Positions 44,201-59,084 of a stretch of 60,000 bases of DNA are shown here, in pieces (within the stretch, counting starts at the first letter, position 1; the number at the start of each line of letters is the position of its first letter). The stretch is from Glandiceps talaboti (Eukaryota > Hemichordata > Enteropneusta > Spengelidae): contig NC_135571.1 of assembly GCF_964340395.1 (NCBI RefSeq), positions 11,040,440-11,100,439 of the forward strand, written 5' to 3'. A model generated the notes under the pieces. The model did no database searches and was not told the origin of the DNA. It saw only the letters and a list, made by a program, of their open reading frames with translations. Both the position numbers and the translations under genes were made by a program.

Positions 44201-47200
44201 TTTTATTTTTCAAAAATCACTCTAAATGACGTGTTTGATATTGTGAAACGTAAACGAGATGATTTGGTTTGGCCGTGGACACGTTATTATCGGTTAAACA
44301 CAAAAAAGTCGCATTTTTCAACTATTACGCAATAATGCGTTTTTGCAGTCGAAAGTACCCCAATTTCGCCTTTTTTGACCTATGTGAAGAAATCGCACTT
44401 TTGGGCTGTATACTGCCCTCTGCAGTTGACCTATCATTATAAATGCATAAATTAAAGTGTTGCGAGTTGAAAGAAATCTTGAAGTTAAGTTTATAACGAA
44501 AGTATGGCATTTTTCATAATTTTTTTATTAATATTTTCAGAAATATTGATTTTTATTTTTCAAAAATCACTCTAAATGACGTGTTTGATATTGTGAAACG
44601 TAAACGAGATGATTTGGTTTAGCCGTGGACACGTTATTATCGGTTAAACACAAAAAAAGTCGCATTTTTCAACTATTGCGCAATAATGCGTTTTTGCAGT
44701 CGAAAGTACCCCAATTTCGCCTTTTTTGACCTATGTGAAGAAATCGCACTTTTGGGCTGTATACTGCCCTCTGCAGTTGACCTATCATTATAAATGCATA
44801 AATTAAAGTGTTGCGAGTTGAAAGAAATCTTGAAGTTAAGTTTATAACGAAAGTATGGCATTTTTCATAATTTTTTTATTAATATTTTCAGAAATATTGA
44901 TTTTTATTTTTCAAAAATCACTCTAAATGACGTGTTTGATATTGTGAAACGTAAACGAGATGATTTGGTTTGGCCGTGGACACGTTATTATCGGTTAAAC
45001 ACAAAAAAGTCGCATTTTTCAACTATTACGCAATAATGCGTTTTTGCAGTCGAAAGTACCCCAATTTCGCCTTTTTTGACCTATGTGAAGAAATCGCACT
45101 TTTGGGCTGTATACTGCCCTCTGCAGTTGACCTATCATTATAAATGCATAAATTAAAGTGTTGCGAGTTGAAAGAAATCTTGAAGTTAAGTTTATAACGA
45201 AAGTATGGCATTTTTCATAATTTTTTTATTAATATTTTCAGAAATATTGATTTTTATTTTTCAAAAATCACTCTAAATGACGTGTTTGATATTGTGAAAC
45301 GTAAACGAGATGATTTGGTTTGGCCGTGGACACGTTATTATCGGTTAAACACAAAAAAGTCGCATTTTTCAACTATTACGCAATAATGCGTTTTTGCAGT
45401 CGAAAGTACCCCAATTTCGCCTTTTTTGACCTATGTGAAGAAATCGCACTTTTGGGCTGTATACTGCCCTCTGCAGTTGACCTATCATTATAAATGCATA
45501 AATTAAAGTGTTGCGAGTTGAAAGAAATCTTGAAGTTAAGTTTATAACGAAAGTATGGCATTTTTCATAATTTTTTTATTAATATTTTCAGAAATATTGA
45601 TTTTTATTTTTCAAAAATCACTCTAAATGACGTGTTTGATATTGTGAAACGTAAACGAGATGATTTGGTTTGGCCGTGGACACGTTATTATCGGTTAAAC
45701 ACAAAAAAGTCGCATTTTTCAACTATTGCGCAATAATGCGTTTTTGCAGTCGAAAGTACCCCAATTTCGCCTTTTTTGACCTATGTGAAGAAATCGCACT
45801 TTTGGGCTGTATACTGCCCTCTGCAGTTGACCTATCATTATAAATGCATAAATTAAAGTGCTGCGAGTTGAAAGAAATCTTGAAGTAAAGTTTATAACGA
45901 AAGTATGGCATTTTTCATAATTTTTTATTAATATTTTCAGAAATATTGATTTTTATTTTTCAAAAATCACTCTAAATGACGTGTTTGATATTGTGAAACG
46001 TAAACGAGATGATTTGGTTTGGCCGTGGACACGTTATTATCGGTTAAACACAAAAAAGTCGCATTTTTCAACTATTGCGCAATAATGCGTTTTTGCAGTC
46101 GAAAGTACCCCAATTTCGCCTTTTTTGACCTATGTGAAGAAATCGCACTTTTGGGCTGTATACTGCCCTCTGCAGTTGACCTATCATTATAAATGCATAA
46201 ATTAAAGTGTTGCGAGTTGAAAGAAATCTTGAAGTTAAGTTTATAACGAAAGTATGGCATTTTTCATAATCTTTTTATTAATATTTTCAGAAATATTGAT
46301 TTTTATTTTTCAAAAATCACTCTAAATGACGTGTTTGATATTGTGAAACGTAAACGAGATGATTTGGTTTGGCCGTGGACACGTTATTATCGGTTAAACA
46401 CAAAAAAGTCGCATTTTTCAACTATTGCGCAATAATGCGTTTTTGCAGTCGAAAGTACCCCAATTTCGCCTTTTTTGACCTATGTGAAGAAATCGCACTT
46501 TTGGGCTGTATACTGCCCTCTGCAGTTGACCTATCATTATAAATGCATAAATTAAAGTGTTGCGAGTTGAAAGAAATCTTGAAGTTAAATTTATAACGAA
46601 AGTATGGCATTTTTCATAATTTTTTTATTAATATTTTCAGAAATATTGATTTTTATTTTTCAAAAATCACTCTAAATGACGTGTTTGATATTGTGAAACG
46701 TAAACGAGATGATTTGGTTTGGCCGTGGACACGTTATTATCGGTTAAACACAAAAAAGTCGCATTTTTCAACTATTACGCAATAATGCGTTTTTGCAGTC
46801 GAAAGTACCCCAATTTCGCCTTTTTTGACCTATGTGAAGAAATCGCACTTTTGGGCTGTATACTGCCCTCTGCAGTTGACCTATCATTATAAATGCATAA
46901 ATTAAAGTGTTGCGAGTTGAAAGAAATCTTGAAGTTAAGTTTATAACGAAAGTATGGCATTTTTCATAATTTTTTTATTAATATTTTCAGAAATATTGAT
47001 TTTTATTTTTCAAAAATCACTCTAAATGACGTGTTTGATATTGTGAAACGTAAACGAGATGATTTGGTTTAGCCGTGGACACGTTATTATCGGTTAAACA
47101 CAAAAAAGTCGCATTTTTCAACTATTGCGCAATAATGCGTTTTTGCAGTCGAAAGTACCCCAATTTCGCCTTTTTTGACCTATGTGAAGAAATCGCACTT

Positions 47201-50200
47201 TTGGGCTGTATACTGCCCTCTGCAGTTGACCTATCATTATAAATGCATAAATTAAAGTGTTGCGAGTTGAAAGAAATCTTGAAGTTAAGTTTATAACGAA
47301 AGTATGGCATTTTTCATAATTTTTTTATTAATATTTTCAGAAATATTGATTTTTATTTTTCAAAAATCACTCTAAATGACGTGTTTGATATTGTGAAACG
47401 TAAACGAGATGATTTGGTTTGGCCGTGGACACGTTATTATCGGTTAAACACAAAAAAGTCGCATTTTTCAACTATTACGCAATAATGCGTTTTTGCAGTC
47501 GAAAGTACCCCAATTTCGCCTTTTTTGACCTATGTGAAGAAATCGCACTTTTGGGCTGTATACTGCCCTCTGCAGTTGACCTATCATTATAAATGCATAA
47601 ATTAAAGTGTTGCGAGTTGAAAGAAATCTTGAAGTTAAGTTTATAACGAAAGTATGGCATTTTTCATAATTTTTTTATTAATATTTTCAGAAATATTGAT
47701 TTTTATTTTTCAAAAATCACTCTAAATGACGTGTTTGATATTGTGAAACGTAAACGAGATGATTTGGTTTGGCCGTGGACACGTTATTATCGGTTAAACA
47801 CAAAAAAGTCGCATTTTTCAACTATTACGCAATAATGCGTTTTTGCAGTCGAAAGTACCCCAATTTCGCCTTTTTTGACCTATGTGAAGAAATCGCACTT
47901 TTGGGCTGTATACTGCCCTCTGCAGTTGACCTATCATTATAAATGCATAAATTAAAGTGTTGCGAGTTGAAAGAAATCTTGAAGTTAAGTTTATAACGAA
48001 AGTATGGCATTTTTCATAATTTTTTTATTAATATTTTCAGAAATATTGATTTTTATTTTTCAAAAATCACTCTAAATGACGTGTTTGATATTGTGAAACG
48101 TAAACGAGATGATTTGGTTTGGCCGTGGACACGTTATTATCGGTTAAACACAAAAAAGTCGCATTTTTCAACTATTGCGCAATAATGCGTTTTTGCAGTC
48201 GAAAGTACCCCAATTTCGCCTTTTTTGACCTATGTGAAGAAATCGCACTTTTGGGCTGTATACTGCCCTCTGCAGTTGACCTATCATTATAAATGCATAA
48301 ATTAAAGTGCTGCGAGTTGAAAGAAATCTTGAAGTAAAGTTTATAACGAAAGTATGGCATTTTTCATAATTTTTTATTAATATTTTCAGAAATATTGATT
48401 TTTATTTTTCAAAAATCACTCTAAATGACGTGTTTGATATTGTGAAACGTAAACGAGATGATTTGGTTTGGCCGTGGACACGTTATTATCGGTTAAACAC
48501 AAAAAAGTCGCATTTTTCAACTATTACGCAATAATGCGTTTTTGCAGTCGAAAGTACCCCAATTTCGCCTTTTTTGACCTATGTGAAGAAATCGCACTTT
48601 TGGGCTGTATACTGCCCTCTGCAGTTGACCTATCATTATAAATGCATAAATTAAAGTGTTGCGAGTTGAAAGAAATCTTGAAGTTAAGTTTATAACGAAA
48701 GTATGGCATTTTTCATAATTTTTTTATTAATATTTTCAGAAATATTGATTTTTATTTTTCAAAAATCACTCTAAATGACGTGTTTGATATTGTGAAACGT
48801 AAACGAGATGATTTGGTTTGGCCGTGGACACGTTATTATCGGTTAAACACAAAAAAGTCGCATTTTTCAACTATTGCGCAATAATGCGTTTTTGCAGTCG
48901 AAAGTACCCCAATTTCGCCTTTTTTGACCTATGTGAAGAAATCGCACTTTTGGGCTGTATACTGCCCTCTGCAGTTGACCTATCATTATAAATGCATAAA
49001 TTAAAGTGTTGCGAGTTGAAAGAAATCTTGAAGTTAAGTTTATAACGAAAGTATGGCATTTTTCATAATTTTTTTATTAATATTTTCAGAAATATTGATT
49101 TTTATTTTTCAAAAATCACTCTAAATGACGTGTTTGATATTGTGAAACGTAAACGAGATGATTTGGTTTGGCCGTGGGGGACACGTTATTATCGGTTAAA
49201 CACAAAAAAGTCGCATTTTTCAACTATTACGCAATAATGCGTTTTTGCAGTCGAAAGTACCCCAATTTCGCCTTTTTTGACCTATGTGAAGAAATCGCAC
49301 TTTTGGGCTGTATACTGCCCTCTGCAGTTGACCTATCATTATAAATGCATAAATTAAAGTGTTGCGAGTTGAAAGAAATCTTGAAGTTAAGTTTATAACG
49401 AAAGTATGGCATTTTTCATAATTTTTTTATTAATATTTTCAGAAATATTGATTTTTATTTTTCAAAAATCACTCTAAATGACGTGTTTGATATTGTGAAA
49501 CGTAAACGAGATGATTTGGTTTGGCCGTGGACACGTTATTATCGGTTAAACACAAAAAAGTCGCATTTTTCAACTATTACGCAATAATGCGTTTTTGCAG
49601 TCGAAAGTACCCCAATTTCGCCTTTTTTGACCTATGTGAAGAAATCGCACTTTTGGGCTGTATACTGCCCTCTGCAGTTGACCTATCATTATAAATGCAT
49701 AAATTAAAGTGTTGCGAGTTGAAAGAAATCTTGAAGTTAAGTTTATAACGAAAGTATGGCATTTTTCATAATTTTTTTATTAATATTTTCAGAAATATTG
49801 ATTTTTATTTTTCAAAAATCACTCTAAATGACGTGTTTGATATTGTGAAACGTAAACGAGATGATTTGGTTTAGCCGTGGACACGTTATTATCGGTTAAA
49901 CACAAAAAAAGTCGCATTTTTCAACTATTGCGCAATAATGCGTTTTTGCAGTCGAAAGTACCCCAATTTCGCCTTTTTTGACCTATGTGAAGAAATCGCA
50001 CTTTTGGGCTGTATACTGCCCTCTGCAGTTGACCTATCATTATAAATGCATAAATTAAAGTGTTGCGAGTTGAAAGAAATCTTGAAGTTAAGTTTATAAC
50101 GAAAGTATGGCATTTTTCATAATTTTTTTATTAATATTTTCAGAAATATTGATTTTTATTTTTCAAAAATCACTCTAAATGACGTGTTTGATATTGTGAA

Positions 50201-53200
50201 ACGTAAACGAGATGATTTGGTTTGGCCGTGGACACGTTATTATCGGTTAAACACAAAAAAGTCGCATTTTTCAACTATTACGCAATAATGCGTTTTTGCA
50301 GTCGAAAGTACCCCAATTTCGCCTTTTTTGACCTATGTGAAGAAATCGCACTTTTGGGCTGTATACTGCCCTCTGCAGTTGACCTATCATTATAAATGCA
50401 TAAATTAAAGTGTTGCGAGTTGAAAGAAATCTTGAAGTTAAGTTTATAACGAAAGTATGGCATTTTTCATAATTTTTTTATTAATATTTTCAGAAATATT
50501 GATTTTTATTTTTCAAAAATCACTCTAAATGACGTGTTTGATATTGTGAAACGTAAACGAGATGATTTGGTTTGGCCGTGGACACGTTATTATCGGTTAA
50601 ACACAAAAAAGTCGCATTTTTCAACTATTACGCAATAATGCGTTTTTGCAGTCGAAAGTACCCCAATTTCGCCTTTTTTGACCTATGTGAAGAAATCGCA
50701 CTTTTGGGCTGTATACTGCCCTCTGCAGTTGACCTATCATTATAAATGCATAAATTAAAGTGTTGCGAGTTGAAAGAAATCTTGAAGTTAAGTTTATAAC
50801 GAAAGTATGGCATTTTTCATAATTTTTTTATTAATATTTTCAGAAATATTGATTTTTATTTTTCAAAAATCACTCTAAATGACGTGTTTGATATTGTGAA
50901 ACGTAAACGAGATGATTTGGTTTGGCCGTGGACACGTTATTATCGGTTAAACACAAAAAAGTCGCATTTTTCAACTATTGCGCAATAATGCGTTTTTGCA
51001 GTCGAAAGTACCCCAATTTCGCCTTTTTTGACCTATGTGAAGAAATCGCACTTTTGGGCTGTATACTGCCCTCTGCAGTTGACCTATCACTATAAATGCA
51101 TAAATTAAAGTGTTGCGAGTTGAAAGAAATCTTGAAGTTAAGTTTATAACGAAAGTATGGCATTTTTCATAATTTTTTTATTAATATTTTCAGAAATATT
51201 GATTTTTATTTTTCAAAAATCACTCTAAATGACGTGTTTGATATTGTGAAACGTAAACGAGATGATTTGGTTTGGCCGTGGACACGTTATTATCGGTTAA
51301 ACACAAAAAAGTCGCATTTTTCAACTATTGCGCAATAATGCGTTTTTGCAGTCGAAAGTACCCCAATTTCGCCTTTTTTGACCTATGTGAAGAAATCGCA
51401 CTTTTGGGCTGTATACTGCCCTCTGCAGTTGACCTATCATTATAAATGCATAAATTAAAGTGCTGCGAGTTGAAAGAAATCTTGAAGTAAAGTTTATAAC
51501 GAAAGTATGGCATTTTTCATAATTTTTTATTAATATTTTCAGAAATATTGATTTTTATTTTTCAAAAATCACTCTAAATGACGTGTTTGATATTGTGAAA
51601 CGTAAACGAGATGATTTGGTTTGGCCGTGGACACGTTATTATCGGTTAAACACAAAAAAGTCGCATTTTTCAACTATTGCGCAATAATGCGTTTTTGCAG
51701 TCGAAAGTACCCCAATTTCGCCTTTTTTGACCTATGTGAAGAAATCGCACTTTTGGGCTGTATACTGCCCTCTGCAGTTGACCTATCATTATAAATGCAT
51801 AAATTAAAGTGTTGCGAGTTGAAAGAAATCTTGAAGTTAAGTTTATAACGAAAGTATGGCATTTTTCATAATCTTTTTATTAATATTTTCAGAAATATTG
51901 ATTTTTATTTTTCAAAAATCACTCTAAATGACGTGTTTGATATTGTGAAACGTAAACGAGATGATTTGGTTTGGCCGTGGACACGTTATTATCGGTTAAA
52001 CACAAAAAAGTCGCATTTTTCAACTATTGCGCAATAATGCGTTTTTGCAGTCGAAAGTACCCCAATTTCGCCTTTTTTGACCTATGTGAAGAAATCGCAC
52101 TTTTGGGCTGTATACTGCCCTCTGCAGTTGACCTATCATTATAAATGCATAAATTAAAGTGTTGCGAGTTGAAAGAAATCTTGAAGTTAAATTTATAACG
52201 AAAGTATGGCATTTTTCATAATTTTTTTATTAATATTTTCAGAAATATTGATTTTTATTTTTCAAAAATCACTCTAAATGACGTGTTTGATATTGTGAAA
52301 CGTAAACGAGATGATTTGGTTTGGCCGTGGACACGTTATTATCGGTTAAACACAAAAAAGTCGCATTTTTCAACTATTACGCAATAATGCGTTTTTGCAG
52401 TCGAAAGTACCCCAATTTCGCCTTTTTTGACCTATGTGAAGAAATCGCACTTTTGGGCTGTATACTGCCCTCTGCAGTTGACCTATCATTATAAATGCAT
52501 AAATTAAAGTGTTGCGAGTTGAAAGAAATCTTGAAGTTAAGTTTATAACGAAAGTATGGCATTTTTCATAATTTTTTTATTAATATTTTCAGAAATATTG
52601 ATTTTTATTTTTCAAAAATCACTCTAAATGACGTGTTTGATATTGTGAAACGTAAACGAGATGATTTGGTTTAGCCGTGGACACGTTATTATCGGTTAAA
52701 CACAAAAAAGTCGCATTTTTCAACTATTGCGCAATAATGCGTTTTTGCAGTCGAAAGTACCCCAATTTCGCCTTTTTTGACCTATGTGAAGAAATCGCAC
52801 TTTTGGGCTGTATACTGCCCTCTGCAGTTGACCTATCATTATAAATGCATAAATTAAAGTGTTGCGAGTTGAAAGAAATCTTGAAGTTAAGTTTATAACG
52901 AAAGTATGGCATTTTTCATAATTTTTTTATTAATATTTTCAGAAATATTGATTTTTATTTTTCAAAAATCACTCTAAATGACGTGTTTGATATTGTGAAA
53001 CGTAAACGAGATGATTTGGTTTGGCCGTGGACACGTTATTATCGGTTAAACACAAAAAAGTCGCATTTTTCAACTATTACGCAATAATGCGTTTTTGCAG
53101 TCGAAAGTACCCCAATTTCGCCTTTTTTGACCTATGTGAAGAAATCGCACTTTTGGGCTGTATACTGCCCTCTGCAGTTGACCTATCATTATAAATGCAT

Positions 53201-56200
53201 AAATTAAAGTGTTGCGAGTTGAAAGAAATCTTGAAGTTAAGTTTATAACGAAAGTATGGCATTTTTCATAATTTTTTTATTAATATTTTCAGAAATATTG
53301 ATTTTTATTTTTCAAAAATCACTCTAAATGACGTGTTTGATATTGTGAAACGTAAACGAGATGATTTGGTTTGGCCGTGGACACGTTATTATCGGTTAAA
53401 CACAAAAAAGTCGCATTTTTCAACTATTACGCAATAATGCGTTTTTGCAGTCGAAAGTACCCCAATTTCGCCTTTTTTGACCTATGTGAAGAAATCGCAC
53501 TTTTGGGCTGTATACTGCCCTCTGCAGTTGACCTATCATTATAAATGCATAAATTAAAGTGTTGCGAGTTGAAAGAAATCTTGAAGTTAAGTTTATAACG
53601 AAAGTATGGCATTTTTCATAATTTTTTTATTAATATTTTCAGAAATATTGATTTTTATTTTTCAAAAATCACTCTAAATGACGTGTTTGATATTGTGAAA
53701 CGTAAACGAGATGATTTGGTTTGGCCGTGGACACGTTATTATCGGTTAAACACAAAAAAGTCGCATTTTTCAACTATTGCGCAATAATGCGTTTTTGCAG
53801 TCGAAAGTACCCCAATTTCGCCTTTTTTGACCTATGTGAAGAAATCGCACTTTTGGGCTGTATACTGCCCTCTGCAGTTGACCTATCATTATAAATGCAT
53901 AAATTAAAGTGCTGCGAGTTGAAAGAAATCTTGAAGTAAAGTTTATAACGAAAGTATGGCATTTTTCATAATTTTTTATTAATATTTTCAGAAATATTGA
54001 TTTTTATTTTTCAAAAATCACTCTAAATGACGTGTTTGATATTGTGAAACGTAAACGAGATGATTTGGTTTGGCCGTGGACACGTTATTATCGGTTAAAC
54101 ACAAAAAAGTCGCATTTTTCAACTATTACGCAATAATGCGTTTTTGCAGTCGAAAGTACCCCAATTTCGCCTTTTTTGACCTATGTGAAGAAATCGCACT
54201 TTTGGGCTGTATACTGCCCTCTGCAGTTGACCTATCATTATAAATGCATAAATTAAAGTGTTGCGAGTTGAAAGAAATCTTGAAGTTAAGTTTATAACGA
54301 AAGTATGGCATTTTTCATAATTTTTTTATTAATATTTTCAGAAATATTGATTTTTATTTTTCAAAAATCACTCTAAATGACGTGTTTGATATTGTGAAAC
54401 GTAAACGAGATGATTTGGTTTGGCCGTGGACACGTTATTATCGGTTAAACACAAAAAAGTCGCATTTTTCAACTATTGCGCAATAATGCGTTTTTGCAGT
54501 CGAAAGTACCCCAATTTCGCCTTTTTTGACCTATGTGAAGAAATCGCACTTTTGGGCTGTATACTGCCCTCTGCAGTTGACCTATCATTATAAATGCATA
54601 AATTAAAGTGTTGCGAGTTGAAAGAAATCTTGAAGTTAAGTTTATAACGAAAGTATGGCATTTTTCATAATTTTTTTATTAATATTTTCAGAAATATTGA
54701 TTTTTATTTTTCAAAAATCACTCTAAATGACGTGTTTGATATTGTGAAACGTAAACGAGATGATTTGGTTTGGCCGTGGGGGACACGTTATTATCGGTTA
54801 AACACAAAAAAGTCGCATTTTTCAACTATTGCGCAATAATGCGTTTTTGCAGTCGAAAGTACCCCAATTTCGCCTTTTTTGACCTATGTGAAGAAATCGC
54901 ACTTTTGGGCTGTATACTGCCCTCTGCAGTTGACCTATCATTATAAATGCATAAATTAAAGTGTTGCGAGTTGAAAGAAATCTTGAAGTAAAGTTTATAA
55001 CGAAAGTATGGCATTTTTCATAATTTTTTATTAATATTTTCAGAAATATTGATTTTTATTTTTCAAAAATCACTCTAAATGACGTGTTTGATATTGTGAA
55101 ACGTAAACGAGATGATTTGGTTTGGCCGTGGACACGTTATTATCGGTTAAACACAAAAAAGTCGCATTTTTCAACTATTGCGCAATAATGCGTTTTTGCA
55201 GTCGAAAGTACCCCAATTTCGCCTTTTTTGACCTATGTGAAGAAATCGCACTTTTGGGCTGTATACTGCCCTCTGCAGTTGACCTATCATTATAAATGCA
55301 TAAATTAAAGTGTTGCGAGTTGAAAGAAATCTTGAAGTTAAGTTTATAACGAAAGTATGGCATTTTTCATAATTTTTTTATTAATATTTTCAGAAATATT
55401 GATTTTTATTTTTCAAAAATCACTCTAAATGACGTGTTTGATATTGTGAAACGTAAACGAGATGATTTGGTTTGGCCGTGGACACGTTATTATCGGTTAA
55501 ACACAAAAAAGTCGCATTTTTCAACTATTACGCAATAATGCGTTTTTGCAGTCGAAAGTACCCCAATTTCGCCTTTTTTGACCTATGTGAAGAAATCGCA
55601 CTTTTGGGCTGTATACTGCCCTCTGCAGTTGACCTATCATTATAAATGCATAAATTAAAGTGTTGCGAGTTGAAAGAAATCTTGAAGTTAAGTTTATAAC
55701 GAAAGTATGGCATTTTTCATAATTTTTTTATTAATATTTTCAGAAATATTGATTTTTATTTTTCAAAAATCACTCTAAATGACGTGTTTGATATTGTGAA
55801 ACGTAAACGAGATGATTTGGTTTGGCCGTGGACACGTTATTATCGGTTAAACACAAAAAAGTCGCATTTTTCAACTATTGCGCAATAATGCGTTTTTGCA
55901 GTCGAAAGTACCCCAATTTCGCCTTTTTTGACCTATGTGAAGAAATCGCACTTTTGGGCTGTATACTGCCCTCTGCAGTTGACCTATCATTATAAATGCA
56001 TAAATTAAAGTGTTGCGAGTTGAAAGAAATCTTGAAGTTAAGTTTATAACGAAAGTATGGCATTTTTCATAATTTTTTTATTAATATTTTCAGAAATATT
56101 GATTTTTATTTTTCAAAAATCACTCTAAATGACGTGTTTGATATTGTGAAACGTAAACGAGATGATTTGGTTTGGCCGTGGACACGTTATTATCGGTTAA

Positions 56201-57068
56201 ACACAAAAAAGTCGCATTTTTCAACTATTACGCAATAATGCGTTTTTGCAGTCGAAAGTACCCCAATTTCGCCTTTTTTGACCTATGTGAAGAAATCGCA
56301 CTTTTGGGCTGTATACTGCCCTCTGCAGTTGACCTATCATTATAAATGCATAAATTAAAGTGTTGCGAGTTGAAAGAAATCTTGAAGTTAAGTTTATAAC
56401 GAAAGTATGGCATTTTTCATAATCTTTTTATTAATATTTTCAGAAATATTGATTTTTATTTTTCAAAAATCACTCTAAATGACGTGTTTGATATTGTGAA
56501 ACGTAAACGAGATGATTTGGTTTGGCCGTGGACACGTTATTATCGGTTAAACACAAAAAAGTCGCATTTTTCAACTATTACGCAATAATGCGTTTTTGCA
56601 GTCCAAATGGCCCCAATTTCGCCTTTTTTGACCTATGTGAAGAAATCGCACTTTTGGGCTGTATACTGCCCTCTGCAGTTGACCTATCATTATAAATGCA
56701 TAAATTAAAGTGTTGCGAGTTGAAAGAAATCTTGAAGTTAAGTTTATAACGAAAGTATGGCATTTTTCATAATTTTTTTATTAATATTTTCAGAAATATT
56801 GATTTTTATTTTTCAAAAATCACTCTAAATGACGTGTTTGATATTGTGAAACGTAAACGAGATGATTTGGTTTGGCCGTGGACACGTTATTATCGGTTAA
56901 ATACAAAAAAGTCGCATTTTTCAACTATTACGCAATAATGCGTTTTTGCAGTCGAAAGTACCCCAATTTCGCCTTTTTTGACCTATGTGAAGAAATCGCA
57001 CTTTTGGGCTGTATACTGCCCTCTGCAGTTGACCTATCATTATAAATGCATAAATTAAAGTGTTGCGA
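41294..57068. repeat. 350-bp satellite array, ~45 monomers
   Basis: The monomer starts gcataaattaaagtgttgcg and includes cattttcataatttttttat-type AT-rich, gtttgatattgtgaaacgta, gccgtggacacgttattatc and ctgccctctgcagttgacct blocks. Copies are in one orientation at 349-353 bp spacing and differ at only a few positions, so the array is young or homogenised. Each monomer has a 61/62-codon minus-strand frame kept open by homogenisation; nothing indicates translation. Variant monomers recur in series, showing higher-order units of 15-16 monomers (see findings). Confidence 0.97.
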
Positions 57069-57365
57069 CTTATTTGTAGATAAAAGTTGAAAAAAGCCAT
57101 GCACAGCAGATAATGCTCCCACATGTTAATAGGGGGACTACAAGCTCTGCTATCGTCTCGAGAAAGTTTGAAGGATTTCTTTTGTTCCAAAATACGCCGA
57201 CAGTTACCGAGAATTTCGTGATTTGCTCTTCGCCGACTTCGGGAACCATCGGTATTTGCTTTCCACAGTGCAGTGAAAACGACTTATTATGTAACAGTTG
57301 AAAAATGTCAGTTTCTTTGTATTGACAATAGCAACAGGTGTCCATGGCTCAAGTAAATAATATTT
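57069..57365. repeat. Right arm of the inverted repeat enclosing the satellite
   Basis: The last monomer breaks off at 'gtgttgcga' and joins sequence complementary to the left arm. The arm contains gttaatagggggactacaag, ctctgctatcgtctcgagaa and gccgacagttaccgagaatt. Confidence 0.85.
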
Positions 57366-57499
57366 TATGATGGGACGCCCTCACACATAGGTCTCTAATC
57401 ATGAAAGGTTTTAAATTTTTATTTTTTGTATTCATGAAAATTGCGGGTATTAGTTAGCAGCACAGATAAGAAAGGAACAGATCAGCAATGAGTATTGTT

Positions 57500-57625
57500 C
57501 CGAGATGTTAATAGGGGGATGACAAGCTCTGTTATCATCTTGGGTAGTTTGCAAGGGGCTCTTTTACACAAACTTATGCCGACAGTTACCGACTGAATCA
57601 TGATTTACTCTTCGTGAATTGTTCA
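57500..57625. repeat. Second, diverged copy of the right arm
   Basis: gatgttaatagggggatgac, aagctctgttatcatctt and atgccgacagttaccga repeat 57118-57210 in the same orientation, ~390 bp downstream. Confidence 0.8.
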
Positions 57626-57974
57626 TTAGCTTTCTATTTTGGGTTATTTGTATCTGGAATTTGGTGCCCTTGAGGTCTTTTTAATTTTGGGAACTTTTTT
57701 ATAGTTAATGATACAACTTAGTTTTAATGTATAATTTCCTATAAATCTCAAGTATGAAAACTTCCAATTCAATGAACTCTGCTACCCATCTTTACGTGAC
57801 TGCCTATAAGATTACACTCTCATACACACACAACGTGCAGCTAAACTTCTCGATCCAGAGAAAGAAAGCAACATACACAACTGATTGGTTTGCACTAATA
57901 GATGATACTTTTTTAATCAATGAATAATTAGAAGATCAATTCTATATACAATGAGAATATAATCTCAAGTAAAA

Positions 57975-58028
57975 CGCTAGTCTGTGAGGTGCGCCCTCAA
58001 CGCTAGTCTGTGAGGTACGCCCTCACAC
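57975..58028. repeat. Tandem 26-bp duplication of an 83-bp-MITE-type end
   Basis: CGCTAGTCTGTGAGGT(G/A)CGCCCTCA occurs twice head to tail and resembles the complement of the right end of 34148-34230. Confidence 0.6.
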
Positions 58029-58029
58029 A

Positions 58030-59080
58030 TCAGTCAACAGAAGGAAGCCGGTACAACACAATGTATCTTGCAGTCCAGTAAAACACAAGTTGACAACAAA
58101 ATGACAGAAATACATCACGACTTGATAATAGAAACTTAAGTAGTTTTGCAGGCATGAAACTGATGTTTCTTTTAAAAGAAATTCTCAGTATAAAATAAAA
58201 CTTTGAAAAACACAAAATAAAAAAATAATACTAACAGAAAATAAACATCACAATGAAGAAAAAGTTCAAAATCGTCATTACAATAATGTTCTATTTGTTA
58301 TCTTAAGTTTGCAAATTTGTTACAATTATTAAAGCAGTACATGTCTCAGAAATAACTTTAGACTTTTTGTTACTTTGGGTTAAGAAACTAAAATCCACCA
58401 TCAGTTTGAAGAGGACAAAAAATTGGCGTTATCGTAAAAATAACTGAAATCGAGGTCAACAATAAAATACAGAGGCTGACTGGTGAAAATGAAATCTAAA
58501 TATAAAACTCCACAAGTTAAAAGAAATTAAAAAAAAATATTTTTTTTTTACAAAAAATATCAAATTGTCTGTTTTACCAAATTACAAAACTGAATGTTAC
58601 TATTTCCTGATATCCTGTTAAAACTCCACTACCTGCAACTGGGACATTCTTTGAAACTGTTGTGTTAGCTCTAATGACTTACTCATGATATTGTACACTT
58701 TGAATAGTATTGAATCACCAGTGGGTAAACATATTTGTGAAGCTGTACACATAGTATGGTACAAAAAAAATCCAATCAAATTGAGTTTTAGGTCCATACC
58801 TTAAAATCAGCACACTGAATGCAAGTGATTCAAACTGATACTCTACCACTTTTTGATAAAAATCTACATCTAACATCCCTAATTATTGGTATTACAATAA
58901 TTTTCAGTCAATAAAATATCTGGTTTTCTGATCGAAAAGTAATGCCTCAGTTGCAGCTGGTGTACCTTTAAAGTTAATTTACAAATGTTGAAATGGACAA
59001 CATGTATATCTGTAGAAAAATCTTACTTGGACAATTTTTTTTTTTTTAAATGTTAATAACAATCTTGTTTCTCTTGAAAT
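58030..59080. other. AT-rich intergenic DNA, no feature seen
   Basis: No splice-bounded coding segment, RNA gene or clear repeat was found on either strand; short chance ORFs only. Confidence 0.6.
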
Positions 59081-59084
59081 GTTT

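Noticed and set aside
41294-57068. CRISPR array
   Set aside because: The repeat is 350 bp with no unique spacers, in a eukaryotic genome.
41521-57122. Treating each satellite ORF as a small gene
   Set aside because: Identical short frames result from monomer homogenisation; no splice, promoter or homology evidence.
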